Assembly: GCA_040218145.1 (NCBI GenBank)
Contig: JAVJQK010000014.1
Location: 100,406 to 164,405, forward strand
Direction: 5' to 3'
Length of the DNA: 64,000 nt
Source: Sandaracinaceae bacterium
Lineage (GTDB): Bacteria > Myxococcota_A > Polyangia > Polyangiales > Sandaracinaceae
Shown: positions 42,661 through 52,892 of the stretch, one piece after another
How the letters are laid out: every line of letters begins with the position of its first letter
Position numbering within the stretch: the first letter of the stretch is position 1
Position numbers and translations under genes: made by a program
Notes under the pieces: model-generated
Databases searched by the model: none
Seen by the model: the letters and a program-made list of their open reading frames with translations, nothing else
Told to the model about the DNA's origin: nothing

Positions 42661-42961
42661 ACTCGACCTCGCGCTGGCCGCCTGGCACGATCGTGACCTC
42701 CTCGCGCTCGCGGCCGTCGTAGCTGATCCAGCGGAGCGACAGGGTCTCGTCGGTGTCGTTGAGGAAGGTGACGCGCACCGGCTCGCCGCCGTGCAGCGAT
42801 CGCCAGGGGATGTCCGCCTCGGGCGGCAGGTCGTTCATCTCCGCGACCGCCGAGGCCAGCGCCGCGCGCGCCCGCTCGAGCCCGGCCCGCGCCTCGTCGC
42901 GCTCCTGGGTCAGCGCCTCGAGGTGTCGCTCGTGCGCCTCGATGTCGTCACGGTAGGGCAC
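42557..42961 (-). CDS. coiled-coil protein with VHL-beta-domain-like C-terminus
   Basis: 134 residues from GTG 42961, four bases after the glpD stop, so probably the second gene of that operon. Residues about 5-42 form a coiled coil (RHLEALTQERDEARAGLERA). Residues about 60-115 read PVRVTFLNDTDETLSLRWIS, YDGREREEVTIVPGGQREVE and SFVAHLWRMVDRAGTVRW. The order NxT, W-x-x-YDG, the Pro-Gly-Gly turn and the FVxHxWRxxD strand match the beta domain of von Hippel-Lindau protein. VHL-like beta domains exist in bacteria with unknown function. The last 35 residues lie in a triplicated DNA repeat. Confidence 0.78.
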   Translation of the reverse strand: MPYRDDIEAHERHLEALTQERDEARAGLERARAALASAVAEMNDLPPEADIPWRSLHGGEPVRVTFLNDTDETLSLRWISYDGREREEVTIVPGGQREVESFVAHLWRMVDRAGTVRWQGYLRAAVPEIRTRGS

Positions 42962-42965
42962 GCGA

Positions 42966-44675
<1,710 letters not shown>

Positions 44676-44714
44676 GTCGCCGATCTAGCGCAAGAGCGCC
44701 CGGTGAACCACGCG

Positions 44715-44744
44715 CGGCACAGTGTGTCTCGGCACAGTGTGTCT
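44715..44744. promoter_or_regulatory. tandem 15-bp repeat with CACAGTGTG palindromes
   Basis: A perfect 15-bp tandem duplication (CGGCACAGTGTGTCT twice), each copy containing the inverted repeat CACA-G-TGTG (44718-44726 and 44733-44741). It sits 40-70 bp upstream of glpD, on the other side of which the divergent lipoprotein gene starts at 44893. The arrangement suits two dimers of a regulator on adjacent DNA faces. Regulator unknown. Confidence 0.45.
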
Positions 44745-44892
44745 CACTGGCCGTTTCGGGCGCCCTCGATGTCACGAGGCTCGGCCGCCCAGCGCTCATC
44801 TTCACCCCATCCCGCGCTGGCACCGGCCTTGCCAAGCCGGGGACGGACGGCGATCCCGTCGCACCACGACCCCCCGAACGGAGCTCTGCCTC

Positions 44893-45354
44893 ATGCGACC
44901 CGTCCTCCTCTTCCTCCTCCTCCTCGTCATCGCCACCGTCGGTTGCGGCGCGCGCTCCGAGGAGCCAGACGCGGCCGCGGCCTCGGACGCCGCCACCACG
45001 GATTCGGACGCCGGGTCCGACGCCGGAGCGGCCCCCACCGCGTGCGAGCAGGTCGAGGCCATCGACCGCTCCTGCGCGTCGGACGACGACTGCGCCATCG
45101 GCCTCCACCAGACCGACTGCTGCGGCAGCGTCCTCGTCTTCGCCTACCGCGCGACCGAGCAGCCCATCTACGCCGCCCGCGAGTCCGAGTGTCAGGCCAG
45201 CTATCCCGCGTGCATGTGCGCGCCCATGTTCCCCGTCGCCGACTCCGGGGAGCCGGTCTCGGACTCGATGGACGCGCAGGCGGCGTGCGTGACGCGGGGC
45301 GGCGCGCGGCAGTGCCAGAGCTACGTGAGCATGCGGCCCGCCGACGAGCCGTGA
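44893..45354 (+). CDS. small Cys-rich lipoprotein
   Basis: 153 residues: a lipoprotein signal (VLLFLLLLVIATVGC), an Ala/Asp/Ser linker to about residue 50, and a domain with several Cys (TACEQVEAIDRSCASDDDCA, HQTDCCGSVLVFAYR, ESECQASYPACMCAPMFPVA, AACVTRGGARQCQSYVS). The pattern DDDC-x-IG...DCCG recurs in secreted myxobacterial proteins. It converges with the PurA-like gene (11-bp gap). No function recognised. Confidence 0.76.
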   Translation: MRPVLLFLLLLVIATVGCGARSEEPDAAAASDAATTDSDAGSDAGAAPTACEQVEAIDRSCASDDDCAIGLHQTDCCGSVLVFAYRATEQPIYAARESECQASYPACMCAPMFPVADSGEPVSDSMDAQAACVTRGGARQCQSYVSMRPADEP

Positions 45355-45364
45355 TCGTGCGCCC

Positions 45365-46633
45365 TCAGATCGGGGAGCGGCGCACGATGGTCTGCGAGCG
45401 ATCGGGCCCGACGCTGATGAGGTCGATGGCGACCCCGCTCGTCGACTCGATCATCTCGATGTACTTGCGCGCGTTCTCGGGCAGCTCGTCGTACTCGCGG
45501 CAGTCGCCGAGCGGCTCGTCCCAGCCCTTGACCATCTCGGTGAGCGGCTGCATGCGCGAGGAGCCCTCGAAGGGCGGCTCGTCCCGCACGTTGCCGTCGA
45601 GCTCGTAGCCGACGCAGATCGGGATCTCGTCGATCCCGGTGAGCACGTCGAGCTTGGTCAGCGCGACCGAGTCGAAGCCGTTGACGCGCGCGGCGTAGCG
45701 CAGCACGGGCACGTCGAACATGCCGCAGCGGCGAGGGCGCGCGGTGACCGGGCTGAGCTCCCCGCCCACGTCCTGGAGCCGCTTCGCGAGCTCGCCCGTC
45801 AGCTCCGAGGGGAGCGGGCCGGAGCCGCTGCGCGTGACGTAGGCCTTGGCCACGCCGATGACCTTGTCGATGGCCTTCGGGGGGATCCCGGTGCCCGTGC
45901 AGGCGCCGCCCGCGACCGTCGAGGCGCTGACCACGAACGGGTAGTAGCCGTGGTGCAGGTCGACCATGCTCCCGAGCGCGCCCTCGATGACCACGCGCCG
46001 CTCGTCGCGCGCGAGGTCCATGATGAGCCGCCCGCCGTCGACGATGCGATGGCGCAGCTTCTCGCCGCACGACGCGAGCGCGTCGACGATCGGCTCCACC
46101 TCGGGCACCTCGGCGCCGAGCCCGAGCAGGACCACGCGGTTGGCCTCGAGGCTCGCCTTGACCTGCTGCAGCATGTAGCTCGGGTCGAGCAGGTCACCCA
46201 CGCGCACGCCGCGGCGCGCGACGGCGTCGGAGTACGCGGGACCGACGCCTCGACGGGGCGCACCGGACGCGCCCTCGGCCTCGTCACGCAGTCGATCGAT
46301 CTCGATGTGATGCGGCAGGACGACTTGTGCTCTCTGGTCGACCTTGAGCTCGCCCTTCAGGGCGCCGTGCGCTTCGAGCGAGGCGAGCTCCTCGAGCAGG
46401 AGGCGTGGGTCGAGCGCCATGCCCTGCGCGAGCAGGCACGTCCGCCCCATCTTCAGCGCGCCCGCGGGGAGCACGTGGAAGACCAGGCGCTCGGCGTCCG
46501 CCATGAGGCTCTGGCCAGGGTTGTATCCCCCGGCGTATTGCGCGACGAGCGCGGCCTCGGCGGCCAGATGCTCGACGATCTTCGACTTTCCTTCGTCGCC
46601 CCATTGGGCGCCGACCACGGCCACGACGGTCAT
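45365..46633 (-). CDS. divergent adenylosuccinate synthetase (PurA) paralogue
   Basis: 422 residues from ATG 46633, behind GGGAGG. Overall fold and many motifs are those of PurA: VVGAQWGDEGKSKIVEHLAA, GVGPAYSDAVARRGVRVGDL, VIEGALGSMVDLHHGYYPFV, SGSGPLPSEL, GFDSVALTKLDVLTG, ISVGPDRSQTI. Several positions differ from canonical enzymes: GKGK is GKSK, the NAGH loop with the catalytic His reads GGYNPGQSL, the IGTTGRG IMP loop is SGAPRRG, and the EGAQG glutamine is leucine. The Asp of GDEGK is kept. It may condense Asp or another amine with a different purine nucleotide. A canonical purA should exist elsewhere. Not in a purine operon. Confidence 0.85.
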   Translation of the reverse strand: MTVVAVVGAQWGDEGKSKIVEHLAAEAALVAQYAGGYNPGQSLMADAERLVFHVLPAGALKMGRTCLLAQGMALDPRLLLEELASLEAHGALKGELKVDQRAQVVLPHHIEIDRLRDEAEGASGAPRRGVGPAYSDAVARRGVRVGDLLDPSYMLQQVKASLEANRVVLLGLGAEVPEVEPIVDALASCGEKLRHRIVDGGRLIMDLARDERRVVIEGALGSMVDLHHGYYPFVVSASTVAGGACTGTGIPPKAIDKVIGVAKAYVTRSGSGPLPSELTGELAKRLQDVGGELSPVTARPRRCGMFDVPVLRYAARVNGFDSVALTKLDVLTGIDEIPICVGYELDGNVRDEPPFEGSSRMQPLTEMVKGWDEPLGDCREYDELPENARKYIEMIESTSGVAIDLISVGPDRSQTIVRRSPI

Positions 46634-46708
46634 GGGTACCTCCCGAGAGCGGCGAGAGTACCCAAGCCTGGGCCCGGGCGTCACGGCGCTCTCTCACTAA
46701 ACTCGAGC

Positions 46709-47266
46709 TCAGTCTCGCCAGGCGACCTCGATCTGGCAGGCCGGATCGCCCCGCGTGCGGCAGCGGGTCTCTTCGGCGCGATCCATCTTCGCCCCGGTCA
46801 GGCTGCCCGCACCCTCGGCCCAGCCGGTGACGCTGAGGCAGTGCGCGGGGTGCGGGGTGTCGAGGTCGCGGATGGTCAGCCGCGCGCGGTGATCGCCCAT
46901 CTCCACCTCGAGCGCTCCGCTGTCGTAGTGCACGCTCCAGAGCCGGGACGCCTTGCGGAGGATGAAGCCGACCGAGCCCAGCCGCAGGAAGATGCGATAG
47001 AGCGTGGGCAGGGTGACGGTCGCGCCGAAGCGGCCCATCTCGCGGCAGAGGCTCAGGTCGCCCGTGCCCAGCACCGCGTCCGCGTTCACGTTCAGGTCCA
47101 CGAAGAGCTCGAACGGCACCCACGCGTGCGGGAGGATGCCCGTGTCCAGCAGCGCGCGATGCGCGGGGGCCAGCTGCTCCTTGATCGACTGATAGACGGC
47201 CTCGTCCGCGTGCTCGCGGATGTAGCGAACGCGCGACGTGACCGCGCTCCCTTTGACCTTGCCCAC
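46709..47266 (-). CDS. TIGR02265/DUF2378-type protein
   Basis: 185 residues from GTG 47266. The N-terminus (VGKVKGSAVTSRVRYIREHA) and the WVPFELFVDLNVNADAVLGT, LCREMGRFGATVTLPTLYRI, KASRLWSVHYDSGALEVEMG segments match a paralogous family recorded mainly in Myxococcus and relatives. The end has a Cys pair (RCRTRGDPACQIEV), as in V4R-type ligand-binding domains. No enzymatic role known; a sensory role has been suggested by fold. It lies 75 bp upstream of the PurA-like gene and just downstream of tryptophan dioxygenase, all on one strand. Confidence 0.75.
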   Translation of the reverse strand: MGKVKGSAVTSRVRYIREHADEAVYQSIKEQLAPAHRALLDTGILPHAWVPFELFVDLNVNADAVLGTGDLSLCREMGRFGATVTLPTLYRIFLRLGSVGFILRKASRLWSVHYDSGALEVEMGDHRARLTIRDLDTPHPAHCLSVTGWAEGAGSLTGAKMDRAEETRCRTRGDPACQIEVAWRD

Positions 47267-47319
47267 CTCGGCCGCCCCCGTCGCCAAGGTAGCGCAAGAG
47301 GCGGCCGGGATGCAGCCGG

Positions 47320-48435
<1,116 letters not shown>

Positions 48436-48643
48436 CGGCCGGACTGTCGCGGGCCCCAGGCGACCGCGCAAGGAGCAGGCGGCGCTCAGCCGCCTGCGGA
48501 CGCGCGTTCACGCCGTGAGCGTGAAATCTCGGCACGATCGCGGCCGAGACGTCGCGATTTCGGCTTCGATCTCGCGAAGTGATACCTTCATCATCTCTGG
48601 CACGCGGTTCGCGTGCTGGGACGCGCTCACGGAGGAGCGGCGC

Positions 48644-49423
48644 ATGACGAGGACGACGACGATGACGAGGCTCGCGCTGGTGGCGGTCCTCAGCCTGACG
48701 ATGATCGGCGCCTGGGGATGCCGGCGGCGGCCGCCCGTGACCGCGAGCGGCGCGCTCAGCGCGCGCTACGAGCGCACGCTGATCCGGACCGCGGCCCGCG
48801 ACACGGGCTGCCCGGCCGGTCAGCTGACCCCGATGCAGGTGCACGTGGGGCCGCAGGTCTGGTCGGTGACCGGGTGCGCGAGCCCCGTCGAGTACTGGCT
48901 GCAGTGCAGCCGCCGCAACCGCTGCAGCTGGCGGCGCGTGCCGCTCTTGAACGAGTCGGCGGCGGCGACACTCCAGTGCCCACCGCAGGCCATCCAGCAG
49001 CAGCCCTCTCCGCAGCCCAACGTGCGCTTCGCGGCCGGATGCGGGCGGCAGCAGCCGTTCACCGTCGCCTGCAACGGCGCGGGATGCGGCTGGGCGCCCG
49101 CGGGCCCCATCCAGGGCGGTCAGGTCGCGCAAGGGCAGCCGCAGCAAGGTCAGCAGCAGCCGCAGACCGTCACGGTCCAGGTCACCACGCCGTCGACCAA
49201 CCTGCAGTCGCAGATCGAGGCGCAGCGAGAGGCGATCCTCTCGTGCATCGACACCGCCGCGCTGACCCTCACCGTGCGCTGGACCTCGCAGGGGCAGGTC
49301 ATCCTGCAGCTGCCGCCCGAGCTCGCCGGGACGGTGGCCGAGGCGTGCATCCAGGCCGCGGTCGGCTCGCTGACGGTGGCCGCGAACCAGGCGGGCGAGG
49401 TGGTCATCCCGCTCCAGCAGTGA
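48644..49423 (+). CDS. Cys/Gln-rich lipoprotein
   Basis: 259 residues. ATG 48644 has GGAGGAG eight bases upstream. Lipoprotein signal LTMIGAWGC. The first 110 mature residues contain many Cys (TGCPAGQLTPMQVHVGPQVW, VTGCASPVEYWLQCSRRNRC, LQCPPQAIQQQ, GCGRQQPFTVACNGAGCGW), then a Gln/Gly/Pro-rich linker (QGGQVAQGQPQQGQQQPQ), then an alpha/beta domain of about 80 residues (IEAQREAILSCIDTAALTLT, VILQLPPELAGTVAEACI). It overlaps the methyltransferase by 4 bp. Function unknown. Confidence 0.75.
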   Translation: MTRTTTMTRLALVAVLSLTMIGAWGCRRRPPVTASGALSARYERTLIRTAARDTGCPAGQLTPMQVHVGPQVWSVTGCASPVEYWLQCSRRNRCSWRRVPLLNESAAATLQCPPQAIQQQPSPQPNVRFAAGCGRQQPFTVACNGAGCGWAPAGPIQGGQVAQGQPQQGQQQPQTVTVQVTTPSTNLQSQIEAQREAILSCIDTAALTLTVRWTSQGQVILQLPPELAGTVAEACIQAAVGSLTVAANQAGEVVIPLQQ

Positions 49424-50175
49424 GCGTCGACCCGCGCCAGCGCTTCACCTCGACCGTCGAGGACTACCGCCGCTACCGGCCGGACTATCCGCCCGCGCTC
49501 TTCGACTGGATCGCCAGCGAGTGCGGGCTCGGCCCGGGCGCCCGGGTGCTCGACGTCGGCTGCGGGACGGGGATCAGCGCACGTCAGCTCGCGGCCCGCG
49601 GCTGGCGCGTGGTCGGCCTGGACCCGAACGCGGCGATGCTCGAGGCGGCGCGCGCCGAGCCGATGGACGGGCTCGAGTACGTGCTCGCCGACGCGGAGTC
49701 GCCCCCGGAGCTCGGGCGCTTCGACGCCATCGTCGGGGGGCAGAGCTTTCACTGGCTCGAACTCGACCGCGCGCTGCCCCGCTTCGCCGAGCTGCTCGGT
49801 GGGTCGGGGCGCGTCGTCGCGTTCTGGAACCTGCGGGAGCCGGACGACGCGCTGATGCGCGCCTACGAGGCGCTGCTCCTCGCGCGCTGCCCCGAGTACG
49901 CCGAGGTGGGCGCCGAGCCGCGCGCGGCCGAGGTGCGGGCCCGCGTCGCCGCGCTCGATCTGCGCGAGGCGGTCTTCCCGCACGCCCAGCACCTGGACCG
50001 GGAGGGGCTGCTCGGGCGCGCCTGGTCGAGCTCCTACGTGAAGAACCGGGTGAAGGACGCCGACGCCTTCGACCGGGAGCTGCACGCGCTCTTCGACGCG
50101 CATCGCGTGCAGGACGAGGCGGGGGAGCGGGTCGCGTTCGTCTATCGCACCTCGGCCCTGAGCTTCGCGATCTGA
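49420..50175 (+). CDS. SAM-dependent methyltransferase
   Basis: 251 residues from GTG 49420 (4-bp overlap, GTGA). Class I methyltransferase: the SAM-binding motif ARVLDVGCGTGISARQLAAR, the acidic VVGLDPNAAMLEAAR, LEYVLADAESPPELGRFDAI with IVGGQSFHWLEL, and VVAFWNLREPDDALM. The N-terminal DYRRYRPDYPPALFDWI and FHWLELDRAL segments suit the UbiE/Tam-like (trans-aconitate methyltransferase-like) group; the substrate is not decided. First enzyme of a run of genes leading to an ABC transporter. Confidence 0.87.
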   Translation: MSVDPRQRFTSTVEDYRRYRPDYPPALFDWIASECGLGPGARVLDVGCGTGISARQLAARGWRVVGLDPNAAMLEAARAEPMDGLEYVLADAESPPELGRFDAIVGGQSFHWLELDRALPRFAELLGGSGRVVAFWNLREPDDALMRAYEALLLARCPEYAEVGAEPRAAEVRARVAALDLREAVFPHAQHLDREGLLGRAWSSSYVKNRVKDADAFDRELHALFDAHRVQDEAGERVAFVYRTSALSFAI

Positions 50176-50200
50176 TCGCGTCCGGGGTACACCTCTGTCC

Positions 50201-50953
50201 GTGCGCAGCCGGCTGCCTTTCACCGCCATCGGGTTCGCCGCCCTCGGGCTCGCGCTCGGGTTCGTGCTCGGCGGCGTCGCGCCGCGGCTGACGGTGGAGG
50301 AGCGAGACGAGGAGATCGCCGCGCTCGAGCGGCAGCTGGAGAGCGCCGACACCGGCGGCTGGCGCTCGCCCGTGCCCGGCCTCGACCGCATCCTGCGCGC
50401 GCCGCGAGAAGAAGCGGGCCCGGAGCGGCCGCTCCCGATCGAAGCGCCGCCCGCCGAGGGAGAGCGGACGTCGACCGACGGCGGCGTGCTCTCCGACGGA
50501 GGCGCCGCGCCGCGTCGCTGGCGTGAGGCCTGGCGCGATCGCGCGGAGGACGTCGGGCCGAGCGAGCGGCTCTCCGCCTTTCAGCGCGCCGCCTCCATCC
50601 AGAACGTCCGCCGCCTCCAGTCGCGCGCCGCGCTCCGCCAGCAGGGCGACCTGAGCGACGAGGAGCTCACCGAGGTCGACCGGGAGCTCGAGGCGATGAA
50701 CGCGGAGCTGCAGGGACACGGCGAAGAGCTGATCACGCTCGCGATGGGCAACGAGCCGCCGCCCGCGCGCGATCTGCTCGGCATCACCCACGACGTCACC
50801 GGGATCCTGCACCGCACGCAGCTGCGGCTCGAGGGGATCCTCGGTCCGGACCGCGCGGCGGACGTCGACCCGAGCGCGCTCGAGATCTGGAACTTCGTCG
50901 ATCTGTACCGGCTCGAGCCCGCCGCCCGCGCCGCCATCCAGCGCATGCCATGA
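50201..50953 (+). CDS. single-pass membrane protein with coiled region
   Basis: 250 residues from GTG 50201. One N-terminal membrane helix (FTAIGFAALGLALGFVLGGV) is followed by a coiled segment (ERDEEIAALERQLESAD), a Pro/Arg-rich region, and helices of about 100 residues (SAFQRAASIQNVRRLQSRAA, DEELTEVDRELEAMNAELQG, DLLGITHDVTGILHRTQLRL). Its stop overlaps the ATG of the ABC permease (4 bp), so it may be an adaptor for that transporter. Confidence 0.7.
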   Translation: MRSRLPFTAIGFAALGLALGFVLGGVAPRLTVEERDEEIAALERQLESADTGGWRSPVPGLDRILRAPREEAGPERPLPIEAPPAEGERTSTDGGVLSDGGAAPRRWREAWRDRAEDVGPSERLSAFQRAASIQNVRRLQSRAALRQQGDLSDEELTEVDRELEAMNAELQGHGEELITLAMGNEPPPARDLLGITHDVTGILHRTQLRLEGILGPDRAADVDPSALEIWNFVDLYRLEPAARAAIQRMP

Positions 50954-51894
50954 GCGAGCCGGTCGCTCGCACGCGCGCGCCCGCGGCGTTGAGAGGGCTC
51001 CGCGACGCCTGGGTGGTCGCGCGCTTCGACCTCGGCGAGTCCCTGCGCTCGAGGAAGGTGCTCATCTTCCTCGCGCTCTACGCCGCCGGCTCCGTGGCCG
51101 CGGCGGTGATCTTCACCGAGGTGCTCCAGGACATCGAGGAGGCGCTCGCCGAGCAGCTCCTCGTGGCGCGCACCACCGAGCCGGGCAGCCTGACGCAGGC
51201 GGTGATGGAGGCGCCGGAGCTCCGCCTGGTGCTGGTCCGGCTCGTGCGCGACGAGGCGCTCGCGGACGCGCTGCTCCAGATCCCGCCGATCGCGCTGCTC
51301 TATCACTGGGTCGCGCTGACCTTCGCGCCCGTGTTCGTGGTCTTCACCTCGAGCGACGCGATCAGCGGCGAGGTCTCGAGCGGGAGCGTGCGCTACGCGC
51401 TCTTTCGCACCGACCGGATGAGCTGGGCGGTGGGCAAGCTCCTCGGCCAGATGTGCCTGACCGCGGTGGGGCTCGCGCTCGGGGCGTTCGGGGCGTGGGT
51501 CGTCGGCTACGTGCAGCTGGCGAGCTTCGCGCCGCTCGACACCGCGACGTGGCTCTCCAGGTACTTGCTGACGGCGTTCTTCTTCGCCTTCGCGCACCTC
51601 GGGCTCGCGCTCGGCGTCTCGCAGCTCACCCGCTCGGTGCCGTGGTCTCGCGCGCTCGGGCTCTTCGCGCTGGTCTTCGTCTTCGGCGCCCACGGCTGGC
51701 TCGGACGGGACGCGGTGCGCGAGGAGGCGCCGGTGTTGAGCGAGTCGTTGCAGCAGATCTTCCCCGCCGCGCACCGGCTCGAGCTCTGGCGCCCCGCGCT
51801 CTCCGACGGCGCGATCTCGCTCGTCGTCCTCGCGGCGCTGGGGATCCTCTACTTCGCCCTCGGCCACCTGCGCTTCGCGCGGAGGGACGCGTGA
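50950..51894 (+). CDS. ABC transporter permease (ABC-2 type)
   Basis: 314 residues with about six hydrophobic segments: LIFLALYAAGSVAAAVIFTE, LYHWVALTFAPVFVVFTSSD, LLGQMCLTAVGLALGAFGAW, LLTAFFFAFAHLGLALGVSQ, ALGLFALVFVFGAHGWLG and LSDGAISLVVLAALGILYFA. The segment DAISGEVSSGSVRYALFRTD is typical of ABC-2 export permeases (NodJ/NatB/NosY-like). Overlaps the preceding gene and, by 4 bp, the ATPase gene that follows. Confidence 0.87.
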   Translation: MSEPVARTRAPAALRGLRDAWVVARFDLGESLRSRKVLIFLALYAAGSVAAAVIFTEVLQDIEEALAEQLLVARTTEPGSLTQAVMEAPELRLVLVRLVRDEALADALLQIPPIALLYHWVALTFAPVFVVFTSSDAISGEVSSGSVRYALFRTDRMSWAVGKLLGQMCLTAVGLALGAFGAWVVGYVQLASFAPLDTATWLSRYLLTAFFFAFAHLGLALGVSQLTRSVPWSRALGLFALVFVFGAHGWLGRDAVREEAPVLSESLQQIFPAAHRLELWRPALSDGAISLVVLAALGILYFALGHLRFARRDA

Positions 51895-52805
51895 GCCGGT
51901 TCGCGCTGCGGCTGAAGGGCGTCATCAAGCGCTACGGCAAGACCCGCGCGCTGGACGGGCTCACCCTCGACGTGCCGAGCGGCGCGCTGATGGGCCTGGT
52001 CGGACCGAACGGCGCGGGCAAGACGACGACCTTCGGCGTGGTGAGCGGCGCGGTGCGGGCGGACGCGGGGCAGGTCGACGTGCTCGGACAGGGCGCGTTC
52101 GATCCGGTTCGACACGCGGGGCGGCTGACGGTCCTGCCGCAGGACTGCGCGCTCAACCCGAGCTCGAGCGCGCGTCAGATCTTGTCGTTCCACGCGCGGC
52201 TCCAGGGCCTGACGCTGCAGGCCGCCACGCGCGAGGCGGATCGCGTGCTCGACCTCGTGCACCTCGCGGACCGGGCCGGCGCGCGGGTCGGTCAGCTCAG
52301 CCACGGAATGAAGCGCCGCCTCGCGGTCGCGCAGGCGCTGCTCGGTGACCCGGAGCTCGTCCTGCTCGACGAGCCCACCGGCGGGCTGGACCCCCACCTC
52401 GTGGTGGCCATGCGGGAGATCCTGAGCGCCCAGAGGGGGCTGCGCACGGTCGTGGTCAGCTCCCACATCCTCGCCGACCTCGAGGCGACCTGTGACCACG
52501 TCGCGTTCATGGAGGACGGCCGCTGCACCCGGAGCGGGCCGGTGGCGGAGGTCACCCGACGCGGCGCGCTCGTCCGCGTGCAGCTGGCCGAGCCGATGGC
52601 GCTGGCCGCGTTCGAGGCGGTGCTGGCGGGGCGGGAGCCCTCGATCGAGGGCGACGTGCTGCGCTACCAGCTCCACGAGGGGGAGGACCCGGCCGAGGTG
52701 CAGCGAGCGCTCCTCCCCCAGCTCCTGGACGCAGGCGCGGCCATCCTCGAGATCCGGCTCGGCGAGTCCCTCGAGGCCGCCTACATGTCCACCCGGACCC
52801 GCTGA
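51891..52805 (+). CDS. ABC transporter ATP-binding protein
   Basis: 304 residues from GTG 51891. Walker A GLVGPNGAGKTTTFGVV, Q-loop in LTVLPQDCALNP, signature QLSHGMKRRLAVAQALLG (LSHGM in place of LSGGQ), Walker B LVLLDEPTGGLDP, and the H-loop His in VVVSSHILADLE. Together with the permease it forms an export-type ABC transporter of the CcmA/NodI/NosF sort; substrate unknown. The C-terminal 60 residues are a small extra domain seen in this group. Last gene of the run starting at 48644. Confidence 0.92.
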   Translation: MSRFALRLKGVIKRYGKTRALDGLTLDVPSGALMGLVGPNGAGKTTTFGVVSGAVRADAGQVDVLGQGAFDPVRHAGRLTVLPQDCALNPSSSARQILSFHARLQGLTLQAATREADRVLDLVHLADRAGARVGQLSHGMKRRLAVAQALLGDPELVLLDEPTGGLDPHLVVAMREILSAQRGLRTVVVSSHILADLEATCDHVAFMEDGRCTRSGPVAEVTRRGALVRVQLAEPMALAAFEAVLAGREPSIEGDVLRYQLHEGEDPAEVQRALLPQLLDAGAAILEIRLGESLEAAYMSTRTR

Positions 52806-52814
52806 CCTCTCCAG

Positions 52815-52892
52815 TCTCGATTGCTCTATTTATAAAACTATCCGTTGACGCGGGATTCTGGCTGAGCGACCCTGACCCCCTCTGGAGGTCTC
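52815..52892 (+). promoter_or_regulatory. AT-rich spacer, possible promoter
   Basis: This short gap before the giant repeat lipoprotein is much less GC-rich than its surroundings, with TTGCTCTATTTATAAAACTA and the perfect 8-bp palindrome TTTATAAA. TTGACG follows a little later, and the GTG start of the next gene has GGAGG with a short spacer. A promoter is likely but the -35/-10 pair is ambiguous. Confidence 0.4.

Noticed and set aside
45365..46633. PurZ, the 2-aminoadenine pathway enzyme
   Set aside because: PurZ is known for replacement of the GDEGK aspartate; here that aspartate is present and other residues differ instead.
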